Assembly (NCBI RefSeq): GCF_014642405.1
Contig: NZ_BMIN01000009.1
Span: forward strand, 62,001 to 126,000
Direction: 5' to 3'
Origin: Pontibacillus salipaludis
Lineage (GTDB): Bacteria; Bacillota; Bacilli; Bacillales; BH030062
DNA length: 64,000 nt
In this document: positions 48,886 to 57,120 of the stretch, piece by piece
Layout of the letters: each line of letters starts with the position of its first letter
Numbering within the stretch: position 1 is the stretch's first letter
The notes under the pieces: model-generated
The model's database searches: none
What the model was told of the DNA's origin: nothing
The model's input: the letters and a program-made list of their open reading frames with translations, nothing else
Translations under genes and position numbers: made by a program

Positions 48886-50298
48886 TTGGAAAATGCGAAG
48901 AAAGATATGCCGATTTTTGTAGCGGTTTTGCCGTTACTGATCATGATCGTGGGGATGGGATTTACGATCATTAAGTATGAGGGGGCGCCTCATGTACCCT
49001 TATTGTTAGGAGCTTTTTCAGCTTCTATTATTGCATTACTTTATGGTTATTCATGGGAAGCAATAGAAGATAGTTATTATAAAGGTATACATAAATCGTT
49101 ACCAGCTATCGTCATTTTAATTTTAGTAGGCCTGATTATTGGTTCATGGATCGGTGGGGGAATTGTAGGAAGTTTGATTTATTATGGTCTTAAGCTAATA
49201 TCACCTGGATTCTTCCTCGTCTCCATTATGCTCCTCTGTACAATCGTTGCCTTATCAATCGGTAGCTCTTGGTCGACAATGGCGACAGTGGGCGTTGCAG
49301 GTATGGGTATTGGAATTAGTATGGGAATCCCTGAGCCGATGACCGCTGGGGCTATTATTTCAGGGGCATACATGGGGGATAAGATGTCTCCATTATCAGA
49401 TACGACTAACCTAGCTTCTGGTATCGCAGACGTGAACTTGTTCGAACACATTAAACATATGCTTTATACTACGATTCCAGCTTATCTAATTGCGTTTTGC
49501 ATCTTTTTCTTTTTAGGAAGACAGTTTTCTGTAAGTGGCTTCGAGGAGGGACGAATACAGGAGATTATGACAAGCATAGAGAGTCATTTTCTTATTTCTC
49601 CGTGGTTACTTCTTGTTCCTCTTGTTGTCATTATACTTGTTTTATTTAAAGTTCCCGCATTGCCGGCTTTAAGTGTGGGAGTTATTCTTGGATTTCTTTG
49701 TCAGATTGTGATCCAGGGAGACCAAGTGGGAACTGCTGTGACCACACTTTATGATGGTTTCTCGTTAGAAACAGATAATGATATGATTCGTGAATTGCTT
49801 AATAAAGGTGGATTAAGCAGCATGATGTATACGATCTCGCTTACTCTTGTAGCCATGATTTTTGGAGGCGTATTAGAAGGTATGGGGATGCTTGAGAGGT
49901 TAATGGATGGCATTGTCAGTTTAATACGTTCCGGTAGAGCGCTTATTCCGACGACAATTTTCACATCATTCCTTACGAATGTATCGATGGCAGAGCAATA
50001 CATCTCCATTATTATACCAGCTCGTATGTATGCAGAAGTGTATCCTAAGCATAACCTTCACCGTAAGAATTTATCTCGAGCCGTTGAGGATGGGGGGACA
50101 GTGACAAGTGTGCTTGTCCCTTGGAATACAGGAGGTGTTTTTGTAGCAGGGACGCTAGGTGTTCAAACACTCTCTTATGCACCTTACGCTTTCTTTAATA
50201 TCATTACACCGATTTTGTCGATTATTTTTGCGATTATTGGTTTTAGCATTGTGAAGAATAAGATTGAATCGAAGTCAGGTCAGTCGTCTTCAATGTAG
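48886..50298 (+). CDS. nhaC: Na+/H+ antiporter NhaC
   Basis: Protein of 470 residues, about 12 membrane segments, the size of B. subtilis NhaC. Family landmarks are VGLIIGSWIGGGIVGSLIYYGL, SIGSSWSTMATVGVAGMGIG, SGAYMGDKMSPLSDTTNLAS and AVEDGGTVTSVLVPWNTGG. It expels Na+ in exchange for protons, important in alkaline or saline settings. TTG 48886 is chosen because AAGGGAG ends 8 bases before it; GTG 48877 lies inside that site. A strong terminator follows. Confidence 0.93.
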   Translation: MENAKKDMPIFVAVLPLLIMIVGMGFTIIKYEGAPHVPLLLGAFSASIIALLYGYSWEAIEDSYYKGIHKSLPAIVILILVGLIIGSWIGGGIVGSLIYYGLKLISPGFFLVSIMLLCTIVALSIGSSWSTMATVGVAGMGIGISMGIPEPMTAGAIISGAYMGDKMSPLSDTTNLASGIADVNLFEHIKHMLYTTIPAYLIAFCIFFFLGRQFSVSGFEEGRIQEIMTSIESHFLISPWLLLVPLVVIILVLFKVPALPALSVGVILGFLCQIVIQGDQVGTAVTTLYDGFSLETDNDMIRELLNKGGLSSMMYTISLTLVAMIFGGVLEGMGMLERLMDGIVSLIRSGRALIPTTIFTSFLTNVSMAEQYISIIIPARMYAEVYPKHNLHRKNLSRAVEDGGTVTSVLVPWNTGGVFVAGTLGVQTLSYAPYAFFNIITPILSIIFAIIGFSIVKNKIESKSGQSSSM

Positions 50299-50304
50299 CG
50301 AAAT

Positions 50305-50340
50305 AAGGACTAAGCCTATTTAAGGGTTTAGTCCTTTTTT
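50305..50340 (+). terminator. Rho-independent terminator
   Basis: AAGGACTAAGCC (50305-50316) pairs with GGGTTTAGTCCTT (50323-50335) with one mismatch, then TTTTT. Confidence 0.9.
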
Positions 50341-50413
50341 ATGCGAATGTCGTACAAATTATGGGCACTTTGCATAGGATGGGGTGATGAATTTTTTGAA
50401 GGGGATGATGAAT

Positions 50414-51295
50414 GTGTATTATGGTTCTCACATTGATCCATATCAAGATGATGCTTCATACGGCACAAATGAAATGATGCGGAGCAACCAGCGCGTAGCG
50501 GAAGCACTGTTAGCAGGAATAAAAGGTGAGGCAACAGCGGTTGACTTCTATAATCGCTTAGCGCAAGCCGCGCCTAGCGAAACGGATTATACAAACATTG
50601 TTCACGCGTTGAGGAAAGAGCAAGATCATTTGAATCGATTTACAGATCTGTATACAGAGATTACGGGGAATCGTCCAACTTATCAGATCAATCGTATTTC
50701 ATTTAGTACCTATGAAGAAGGTTTAAGTAAAGCCTATGACATTCAATCTGAAAATTATGAGATGTATCGTGAACATTATGAGCAATCTCATCTTTCGCCT
50801 GTTCACGATTTATTCTTAAGGGCTTGTAATGACGAGGTAGAAAATGCTGAACGCTTTCATGCACTATCATTTGATGAAACACGAATGACGTTACAAGATT
50901 ACGGTGGGGAGCCTTTTGTGATTGATATTAATAAGGCAACTCTTGAAAACGATACGTTCCGTACAGCTCTTTGGACGGGAGAACATTTTCAAGTCACGCT
51001 GATGAGTATTCAGCCAGGAAGCGACATTGGATTAGAAGTTCACCCCAATATAGATCAGTTCATCCGACTTGAGCAAGGGGAAGGCCTGGTACAGATGGGA
51101 GACACGAAAGACCAGCTTACGTTTGAACAAAAGGTTGGGGATGACTTTGCCATCATGGTACCAGCAGGAAAGTGGCACAACGTGAAAAATATCGGAGACA
51201 TACCGATGAAGGTTTATGTTATTTATGCACCACCTGAACATCCATTTGGTACGGTGCATAAGACGAAGGCAGATGCAATAGAAGCAGAAGGGTAA
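50414..51295 (+). CDS. Ferritin-like domain fused to a cupin domain
   Basis: A protein of about 293 residues. The N-terminal half (about 20-160) is a ferritin-like helical bundle with metal-ligand-like Glu/His in IKGEATAVDFY, RKEQDHLNRF and NDEVENAERFH. The C-terminal half (about 165-290) is a cupin, GLEVHPNIDQFIRLEQGEG and PAGKWHNV, strongly related to that of the 35898 gene. A double metal protein is likely; the activity is unknown. The start is uncertain: GTG 50414 has GAAGGGG at 8 bases and gives MYYGSHIDPY, matching the MYYNPNPYPY start of the paralogue. ATG 50387 and 50405 are alternatives. Confidence 0.82.
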   Translation: MYYGSHIDPYQDDASYGTNEMMRSNQRVAEALLAGIKGEATAVDFYNRLAQAAPSETDYTNIVHALRKEQDHLNRFTDLYTEITGNRPTYQINRISFSTYEEGLSKAYDIQSENYEMYREHYEQSHLSPVHDLFLRACNDEVENAERFHALSFDETRMTLQDYGGEPFVIDINKATLENDTFRTALWTGEHFQVTLMSIQPGSDIGLEVHPNIDQFIRLEQGEGLVQMGDTKDQLTFEQKVGDDFAIMVPAGKWHNVKNIGDIPMKVYVIYAPPEHPFGTVHKTKADAIEAEG

Positions 51296-51304
51296 ATAAT
51301 GATA

Positions 51305-51333
51305 GGTGCAGTGACGTTTCACTGCACCATTTT
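51305..51333 (+). terminator. Rho-independent terminator
   Basis: GGTGCAGTGA (51305-51314) and TCACTGCACC (51319-51328), perfect stem, then ATTTTC. Confidence 0.85.
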
Positions 51334-52064
51334 CATTTGCGACACGAGAACACAAGAAAGAGGGGGATTCGTTTTCTTCGTTTGTATTCCTCTTCATTTT
51401 TGAAGTGCTCTTTTTGTGGCTCGCATTCTTTTAGATCTTCAATTGCAAATCCAGCTTTTTTTAGAAGCTGAAAATACGTTTCGGTAGTCCGGTGGTACTT
51501 GATGACTTGTTCGTTTATCCAGCGTTCTTGACGTTCTCCTTGATTGAAATAGTCATCAACGGTCCAGTTTGATCGTTTTCCAGTTGAAGCTGCACTTTCA
51601 ACAGGTGACGTTAAAACGGGGTGTTGGACGCTACACAAGAATTGTCCACCGTTTTTTAAGGATCGATAAATGTTTTTAACAATGGGAGAGAGGTTTGCAA
51701 CATAGTGAAGAGCCATACGTGAAACGACAATCTCAAATTGCTCATCTTTAAACTCCCAATCTTCCATAGAGGACAGATGAATCGTACAATGTTCTTCTGG
51801 TAAACTTTCTTTTGCTTTTTGGACCATGTTTAATGAGGGGTCAACACCTTCATAAAAAGCGCATTCCTGCTGGATCAGTGTAGAACCAAAACGACCGTCC
51901 CCACAACCGAGATCGAGAATACGCTTACCTTCAACAGCATCTATTAGATCAGTTATAACTGGGGTTTCCATTGTATTATTGGGACTTGTTTCTCTGTTTC
52001 TTCTAGCCATAAATTGATTAAAAAACGATTCTTGATCATAAATGCTGGTTCCATTATAAACCAT
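51333..52064 (-). CDS. Class I SAM-dependent methyltransferase
   Basis: Protein of 243 residues, Rossmann-like. Motif I is ILDLGCGDGRFGS, motif II region GVDPSLNMVQKAKE, and VSRMALHYVANLSPIVKNIYRSLKNGG is typical of small-molecule methyltransferases of the UbiE/BioC group. The substrate is unknown. GGAGGGATC precedes the ATG. It lies downstream of the P450 gene on the same strand but is separated by a terminator at 52091. Confidence 0.88.
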   Translation of the reverse strand: MVYNGTSIYDQESFFNQFMARRNRETSPNNTMETPVITDLIDAVEGKRILDLGCGDGRFGSTLIQQECAFYEGVDPSLNMVQKAKESLPEEHCTIHLSSMEDWEFKDEQFEIVVSRMALHYVANLSPIVKNIYRSLKNGGQFLCSVQHPVLTSPVESAASTGKRSNWTVDDYFNQGERQERWINEQVIKYHRTTETYFQLLKKAGFAIEDLKECEPQKEHFKNEEEYKRRKRIPLFLVFSCRK

Positions 52065-52090
52065 CCGATCCCTCCATTTGTTTTAATCAT

Positions 52091-52120
52091 AAAAAGAAGT
52101 TCAGGTAATCTCTGAACTTC
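52091..52120 (-). terminator. Terminator of the P450 gene
   Basis: On the minus strand GAAGTTCAG (52120-52112) pairs with CTGAACTTC (52104-52096), then TTTTT (52095-52091). Confidence 0.88.
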
Positions 52121-52131
52121 ATTCTAAGTGC

Positions 52132-53319
52132 TTATAACGTTACGTTAAGCTGTTCTAACCCCCTTAATAAAAACATCTTTCGCCATGTAGGGGTTGTGTA
52201 TGGGGCGAGCTTTAGGTTTGGACAAGCGGTTAATAGATGTTGAATCGCAATTTTCCCTTCTAATCTAGCAAGGGGTGCACCGAGACAAAAGTGAATCCCA
52301 AATCCAAAAGCTACATGCTGATTATTGGGCCTAGTTATGTCGAAGCTGCAGGCGTTCTCAAACTTTTGTTCATCCCTGTTTGCTGAACTTAAAGAAGCAA
52401 AGATCACATCTCCCTGTTTTAAAGTCGTGCCGTGAAATTCACGGTCATCTTCTACCCAGCGAGCCGTTGAGAAGTCGACAGGACTATAATAACGTAGCCC
52501 TTCTTCAATAGCGCTCTCAATCAAAGAGTGGTCTTCTTTTAATCGATTAAACTGATCGGGATGTTGTAAGAGTGCGTATATCGTATTGGCAATCAAATTC
52601 ACGGTTGTCTCATGGCCAGCGATGATAAGAAGTACAACCATTGAATAAAGCTCATTACGACTTAACTGTTCCCCTTCTTCTTCGGCTTGAATGAGGTTCG
52701 AAATGAGATCGTCTTTAGGGTCCGTTCGACGGCGTTCGAACAGATCATCTAAATATGCAACAAAGTCTTTGACGTCTTGTGAGAATTGAGGGTGTTCCCC
52801 TTCGGAGGCAGATACAATCGTGTTCGACCACTTCCTGAACGAGTTACGGTCCTCCGGTGGAACGCCAAGAAGTTCACTAATGACGATAATCGGTAATGGG
52901 AAGGCGAACTCATCAATTAGATCGACTGGGCCCTGTTTATTTTTCATGTTTTCGATTAATTCTTTGGCAATTTCATCGATTCTCGGGCTTAATCGAGAGA
53001 TGGTTTTGGGATTAAAGTAAGGTGTGACGAGTTTCCGGAGGCGTGTGTGGTCAGGTGGGTCAAGATCTAGCATCATATTGCTGAAAATAGTTTGTTCAAC
53101 ATTTTCCTCATCTTCATTTGGATATAATTTAGAGAAGTCTTTTAAGAAACTCGGTGTCTTTAATAGTTCTTTTACATCACTATAGCGTGTCACCATCCAG
53201 GTCGTCTGGTTATGTACTTCTGACATCTTGAAGATCGGGTTATCTTGGCGAAGCTCTTCGTAAAACGGATAGGCGCCTTCTTTGAATTGAGATTGAAAAA
53301 CTTTCTCTTTTGTACTCAT
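52132..53319 (-). CDS. Cytochrome P450 (bacterial class, CYP107/109-like)
   Basis: Protein of 395 residues, soluble. The I-helix oxygen motif is AGHETT (234-239), ExxR is EGLR (273-276), and the heme loop FGFGIHFCLGAPLAR has ligand Cys345. HTRLRKLVTPYF is the typical C-helix. It hydroxylates an unknown, probably lipidic or terpenoid, substrate and needs a ferredoxin or flavodoxin, both encoded elsewhere in this window (40968, 16947). It is monocistronic. Its promoter carries a dyad operator at 53352, so it is likely repressed until an inducer is present. Confidence 0.94.
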   Translation of the reverse strand: MSTKEKVFQSQFKEGAYPFYEELRQDNPIFKMSEVHNQTTWMVTRYSDVKELLKTPSFLKDFSKLYPNEDEENVEQTIFSNMMLDLDPPDHTRLRKLVTPYFNPKTISRLSPRIDEIAKELIENMKNKQGPVDLIDEFAFPLPIIVISELLGVPPEDRNSFRKWSNTIVSASEGEHPQFSQDVKDFVAYLDDLFERRRTDPKDDLISNLIQAEEEGEQLSRNELYSMVVLLIIAGHETTVNLIANTIYALLQHPDQFNRLKEDHSLIESAIEEGLRYYSPVDFSTARWVEDDREFHGTTLKQGDVIFASLSSANRDEQKFENACSFDITRPNNQHVAFGFGIHFCLGAPLARLEGKIAIQHLLTACPNLKLAPYTTPTWRKMFLLRGLEQLNVTL

Positions 53320-53340
53320 GTTATTCCTCCTCTTTCTTAC

Positions 53341-53369
53341 AGTATAAAAGAGTTAGAATAATCTAACAA
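53341..53369 (-). promoter_or_regulatory. P450 promoter with embedded operator
   Basis: On the minus strand TTGTTA (53369-53364), 17-base spacer, TATACT (53346-53341). The perfect inverted repeat GTTAGA-ATAA-TCTAAC (53352-53367) covers half the -35 and most of the spacer. Such a place suits a TetR- or MarR-type repressor, though no such gene is adjacent. Confidence 0.7.
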
Positions 53370-53416
53370 ACATTATTTACCAGCGTTATGTTAAGATTTT
53401 AGTGGGGGTGATTACG

Positions 53417-53581
53417 ATGGATGAGTCCTATTATGTAGGATGGGGGACGCTTGCTTTAATTAATGCTGCACTTGCTCAAGGAAAGAATCGAACTGGTCTA
53501 AATTGGTTCTTGTTGTCGTTGTTTACGGGTCCCATTGCGACGTTATTGCTTCTCTTTAGTGAAAAGCGAACAGAGGGCTAA
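53417..53581 (+). CDS. Small two-helix membrane protein
   Basis: ATG 53417 with GTGGGGGTG 7 bases upstream encodes 54 residues. It has hydrophobic helices at about 5-20 and 30-47, linked by AQGKNRTGLNW. The motif GKNRTGLNWFLLSLFTGPIATLL is like PLDc_N or superinfection-immunity-type small membrane proteins. The role is unknown. It is divergent from the P450 gene and 68 bases before the FAD oxidase. Confidence 0.65.
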   Translation: MDESYYVGWGTLALINAALAQGKNRTGLNWFLLSLFTGPIATLLLLFSEKRTEG

Positions 53582-53649
53582 TTGAGTTGTGCTCTTAGAT
53601 CTTGTACAATGGCGAGTGTACATAAGACTGAGTAGGGATAGGTGTCATC

Positions 53650-54765
53650 ATGAAAAAACATATCGTTATTGGAGGCGGCATCGTTGGGGCCTCCACCGCT
53701 TATCATCTGGCTAAAGCAGGTGAGCAGGTTACGCTCGTTGACAGGCAAGATCCTGGGCAAGCCACTGAAGCAGGAGCGGGTATTATTTGCCCTTGGTTAA
53801 CAAATCGTTCAAATAAATCCTGGTACCAACTCGTTGAGAATGGAGCTGCTTATTACCCTGAGCTGATCGAAGCGCTAGAAAAAGACGGGGAGACAGAAAC
53901 TGGATATAAACAGGTTGGTGCTATAAATATTTTTGATACTGAAGAGAAGCTAGACCGTAAAATGGAAGTCGCGTTAAAGCGTAGAGAAACGACTCCTGAA
54001 ATGGGTGAAGTTACAAGGCTCGGAGCTGAAGAGACACATAAGCTGTTCCCTGTACTATCAGAGGAGTACTGTGCTGTCCATATAAGTGGTGGTGCTCGTG
54101 TTAATGGGGGAGCCATTCGTGATGCTCTTCTGCGTGCAGCTGAGAAAAATGGAGCTGAAATTGTTTCAGGAGATGCTTCTCTTGTTTATGAAAGTAATTC
54201 TGTAACAGGTGTTAAAGTAGACGAAGAAGTGTATAAAAGTGATCAAGTTTTGGTGACAGGTGGTGCGTGGGCTAAAGGGATTCTAAAACCATTAGGTCTA
54301 CATTTTGAGGCCCGTCCTCAAAAAGCACAAATTATTCATTTGGATTTACCTAATAGTCATACAAATGAATGGCCAGTCGTCTTGCCACCATACAATCACT
54401 ATATTTTAGCATTTGAACACGGAAGGATTGTCGTTGGCGCTACTAAAGAGGATGAAGCCAGGTTTAATAATGACGTCACAGCTGGTGGTGTCTCTGAACT
54501 GTTGGATAAAGTTCTGCGTGTTGCTCCAGGGCTGTCAGAAAGTCATTATGTTCAAACTAAAGTCGGCTTTCGACCATTTACACCAGGCTCACGCCCTGTA
54601 CTTGGTAAGGTATCTGGTGTAGGAGGGTTGTTTGTTGCAAATGGTTTAGGAGCTTCTGGGTTAACTAGTGGTCCGTATTTTGGAATGGAACTTGCGAACA
54701 TTGCTATGGGGAAGGAAACGAAGATTAACAGGGATGATTTTGACCCGAGTATAGCCATTCAATAA
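53650..54765 (+). CDS. FAD-dependent oxidoreductase, D-amino-acid-oxidase (DAO) family
   Basis: Protein of 371 residues. The FAD loop is IGGGIVGASTAYHLAKAGEQVTLVDR (GxGxxG). AGAGIICPWLTNRSNKSWY follows, and the C-terminal KVGFRPFTPGSRPVLGKV and FVANGLGASGLTSGP are the typical DAO end with the flavin-ribityl loop. It oxidises an amine or amino acid, producing H2O2 or feeding a quinone; the substrate is unknown. The ribosome binding site is weak (GGGATAGGTG). Confidence 0.9.
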   Translation: MKKHIVIGGGIVGASTAYHLAKAGEQVTLVDRQDPGQATEAGAGIICPWLTNRSNKSWYQLVENGAAYYPELIEALEKDGETETGYKQVGAINIFDTEEKLDRKMEVALKRRETTPEMGEVTRLGAEETHKLFPVLSEEYCAVHISGGARVNGGAIRDALLRAAEKNGAEIVSGDASLVYESNSVTGVKVDEEVYKSDQVLVTGGAWAKGILKPLGLHFEARPQKAQIIHLDLPNSHTNEWPVVLPPYNHYILAFEHGRIVVGATKEDEARFNNDVTAGGVSELLDKVLRVAPGLSESHYVQTKVGFRPFTPGSRPVLGKVSGVGGLFVANGLGASGLTSGPYFGMELANIAMGKETKINRDDFDPSIAIQ

Positions 54766-54818
54766 GGGACCTCACTGTGCGTTAATGAGATCTTTATGTA
54801 GAAGGTAAGGTGAGTAGT

Positions 54819-55034
54819 TTGGAGGTTACATTATTATCAATATTTTCGGCTATCATCATTTTGATGACTGTTTATTCAATGGTAAGGGTATTCAATATTG
54901 CGAAAAAACGAAGTGACATTACAATTGTTCAATATAAAACATATGTAACCATTACCATAGCTTCAGGACTGGTTATAGCTACCCTGCTACCCTTTGGCTA
55001 TCTCAAGCTAGTCGAAATGATAGGACTTCAATAA
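54819..55034 (+). CDS. Small two-helix membrane protein
   Basis: A protein of about 71 residues with membrane helices at about 4-24 and 42-66 and a basic loop (FNIAKKRSD). The function is unknown. The start is uncertain: TTG 54819 is preferred by spacing to GAAGGTAAGGTGAG, and GTG 54810 is possible. A perfect terminator follows 9 bases after the stop. Confidence 0.65.
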   Translation: MEVTLLSIFSAIIILMTVYSMVRVFNIAKKRSDITIVQYKTYVTITIASGLVIATLLPFGYLKLVEMIGLQ

Positions 55035-55043
55035 CCTCTCTAA

Positions 55044-55076
55044 AAACATCTAGCAGAATGGCTAGATGTTTCTTTA
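55044..55076 (+). terminator. Rho-independent terminator
   Basis: AAACATCTAGC (55044-55054) and GCTAGATGTTT (55061-55071), perfect, then CTTTAT. Confidence 0.88.
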
Positions 55077-55100
55077 TGTCACAACACTTTAGCAGGATAA

Positions 55101-55167
55101 AGCGTGCCAGACACCGTTTTCTGCACTAAAGCACTAAAGGGTGCCAGGCACCCTTTAGTGCTTTAGT
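55101..55167. repeat. GGGTGCC-N-GGCACCC palindrome, copy 1
   Basis: A lead-in AGCGTGCCAGACACCG is followed by a perfect 21-bp hairpin: arms 55125-55145 and 55147-55167 around a single A, centre GGGTGCCAGGCACCC. It lies upstream of the ABC exporter gene. A related copy lies downstream of that gene at 57053. Confidence 0.8.
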
Positions 55168-55231
55168 AAGATGATGTGTCTGTTGTTATGGTAAACTTAG
55201 GGTGAAGTTTGAATGAAGTGAGGCAATAGAG

Positions 55232-56980
55232 ATGGAAGAAGATAATAAGAGACGAATAGGGTGGAAGGATTTTCTGCATTTGGTTCGTGGGACAAACCCT
55301 TCGAAGGGGCGTATGGTTGTTGCTGTAGCATTTAGTGTACTCTCTACTATTGTTGGGCTAATCATACCGCTCCTTACGAAAGGGTTCATTGATGATTTTA
55401 CACTTGAGTCCTTCAAATGGGGATATGTAGCAGGATTATTTGTGATTTTCCTTTTACAAGCGATTGCAAGTGGTGTATCGATCTTTCTTTTAAATTATGT
55501 AGGTCAGCAAATTGTCGCAAGCCTACGCACAAAAGTATGGGATAAACATATTAAGCTTCCAGTCTCATTTTATGATCAGACAAAGACTGGAGAAATGATA
55601 TCGCGCATTATAAATGATACGAGTATTGTAAAGAACTTAATTACTGAGCATGTAACGAATTTCTTCACTGGATTAATATCGATCATTGGTTCAATTGTCA
55701 TCCTTCTTTATCTCGATTGGAAAATGACAATAGTGATGTTAATTGCGGTTCCTTTAGCTGTTGGAATCATTTTGCCTCTTGGTCGGAAGATGTATAAGAT
55801 CTCTAGAAGTTTACAAGATGAGACAGCTACGTTTACATCCACAACAAGCCAGACACTTTCTGAGATTCGTCTTGTGAAGGCATCTAATGCTGAAGGCAGA
55901 GAATTTAACAAAGGACAAAAGGGAATATTTTACTTATTTCAGTACGGTGTGAAAGAAGCGAAGATTCAAGCAGTTATCGGTCCATTAATGACACTTGTGA
56001 TGATGGCTATGCTTGTTATTGTGTTAGGATATGGAGGCTTCCGCGTTTCTTCAGGTGCCCTTACTGCAGGGGACCTTGTCGCCTTTATCTTATATTTGTT
56101 CCAGATTGTCGTTCCTTTAAGCCAGTTTACCAACTTCTTCACTCAATTTCAGAAAGCTGTTGGAGCTACTGAACGAATCGTGGATATCCTTTCTCATGAA
56201 GAGGAGCCACTTGTGAAAGGCATAAGTTTAGGAGAAGGGAAAGCTCCAATTACGCTTAATGAGGTCCAATTTGCATACGATCCTTCAGAGCCTGTTCTTA
56301 AGGACGTTTCGTTTACCGTTTCTCCAAATGCTGTAACAGCAGTAGTTGGCCCAAGCGGGAGTGGGAAGACTACTTTATTCTCTTTATTTGAACGGTTCTA
56401 CTCTCCCACCAAGGGAGAGATTATGTATAACAACACTCCGATTGATTCGTTTTCACTACAAGAATGGAGAAGTCAGATCGGATACGTTTCACAAGAGAGT
56501 CCAATTATTGCCGGTACAATTCGAGAGAACATCGTGTATGGATTAGACCAAGAACCTACTGAGGAAGAGATTCGCCAGGCTGCACGCATGGCTTATGCAG
56601 ATGAATTTATCACCGGATTCCCGGCTGGGTACGATACGGAAGTAGGGGAACGAGGTATAAAGCTTTCTGGTGGTCAACGGCAGCGGATAGGCATTGCTCG
56701 TGCGTTAATACGCGATCCACACATTCTGTTATTAGATGAAGCCACCTCAAGTTTGGACAGTAAAGCTGAAATGGTTGTTCAAAAAGCACTCGATAATCTG
56801 ATGAAAGACAGGACGACGATCGTGATCGCTCATAGACTATCGACCGTTGTAAATGCCGATCAAATTGTATTTCTCGATCAAGGAAAGGTAACGGGAATCG
56901 GTAATCACAGAGAGCTTTACCAATCCCATACAACTTACCAACAATTCGCTGATCAACAACTTAAAATGAAACAAGGATAA
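55232..56980 (+). CDS. ABC exporter, fused membrane and ATPase domains (BmrA-like)
   Basis: Protein of 582 residues, half-transporter size (BmrA 589). Six membrane helices (about 28-305) precede the ATPase domain: Walker A GPSGSGKTT, signature LSGGQRQRIGIARAL, Walker B ILLLDEATSSLDS, and the H-switch in IAHRLSTV. It works as a homodimer exporting drugs or lipids. The ATG lies after GAGGCAATAGAG, a poor ribosome binding site. It is flanked on both sides by the GGGTGCC palindromes. Its stop overlaps a strong terminator. Confidence 0.92.
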   Translation: MEEDNKRRIGWKDFLHLVRGTNPSKGRMVVAVAFSVLSTIVGLIIPLLTKGFIDDFTLESFKWGYVAGLFVIFLLQAIASGVSIFLLNYVGQQIVASLRTKVWDKHIKLPVSFYDQTKTGEMISRIINDTSIVKNLITEHVTNFFTGLISIIGSIVILLYLDWKMTIVMLIAVPLAVGIILPLGRKMYKISRSLQDETATFTSTTSQTLSEIRLVKASNAEGREFNKGQKGIFYLFQYGVKEAKIQAVIGPLMTLVMMAMLVIVLGYGGFRVSSGALTAGDLVAFILYLFQIVVPLSQFTNFFTQFQKAVGATERIVDILSHEEEPLVKGISLGEGKAPITLNEVQFAYDPSEPVLKDVSFTVSPNAVTAVVGPSGSGKTTLFSLFERFYSPTKGEIMYNNTPIDSFSLQEWRSQIGYVSQESPIIAGTIRENIVYGLDQEPTEEEIRQAARMAYADEFITGFPAGYDTEVGERGIKLSGGQRQRIGIARALIRDPHILLLDEATSSLDSKAEMVVQKALDNLMKDRTTIVIAHRLSTVVNADQIVFLDQGKVTGIGNHRELYQSHTTYQQFADQQLKMKQG

Positions 56981-57010
56981 GCAGGTAGGCTACGCACCTA
57001 CCTGCTTCTT
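56979..57010 (+). terminator. Rho-independent terminator
   Basis: AAGCAGGTAGG (56979-56989) and CCTACCTGCTT (56997-57007), perfect, then CTT. The stem begins at the last bases of the stop codon. Confidence 0.82.
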
Positions 57011-57052
57011 ATATGATGGGCAGCTTATCCTTTATTGCTGTGCTCTGCAACA

Positions 57053-57120
57053 GCGTGCCAGACACGCTTCTGTGCTTTAGTGAGATGCAGGGTGCCTGGC
57101 ACCCTGTAGTGCTTTACTGC
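57053..57120. repeat. GGGTGCC-N-GGCACCC palindrome, copy 2
   Basis: AGCGTGCCAGACACGC is followed by GTGCTTTAGTGAGATG and the hairpin CAGGGTGCC-T-GGCACCCTG, then TAGTGCTTTACTGCGC. It shares the lead-in and core with the copy at 55101, but its outer arms are mismatched. The stop codon of the minus-strand rarD gene (57114-57116) lies inside it. Confidence 0.75.

Noticed and set aside
48710-48922. 70-residue frame before nhaC
   Set aside because: It starts in a terminator region, overlaps the nhaC start in another frame and lacks a ribosome binding site.
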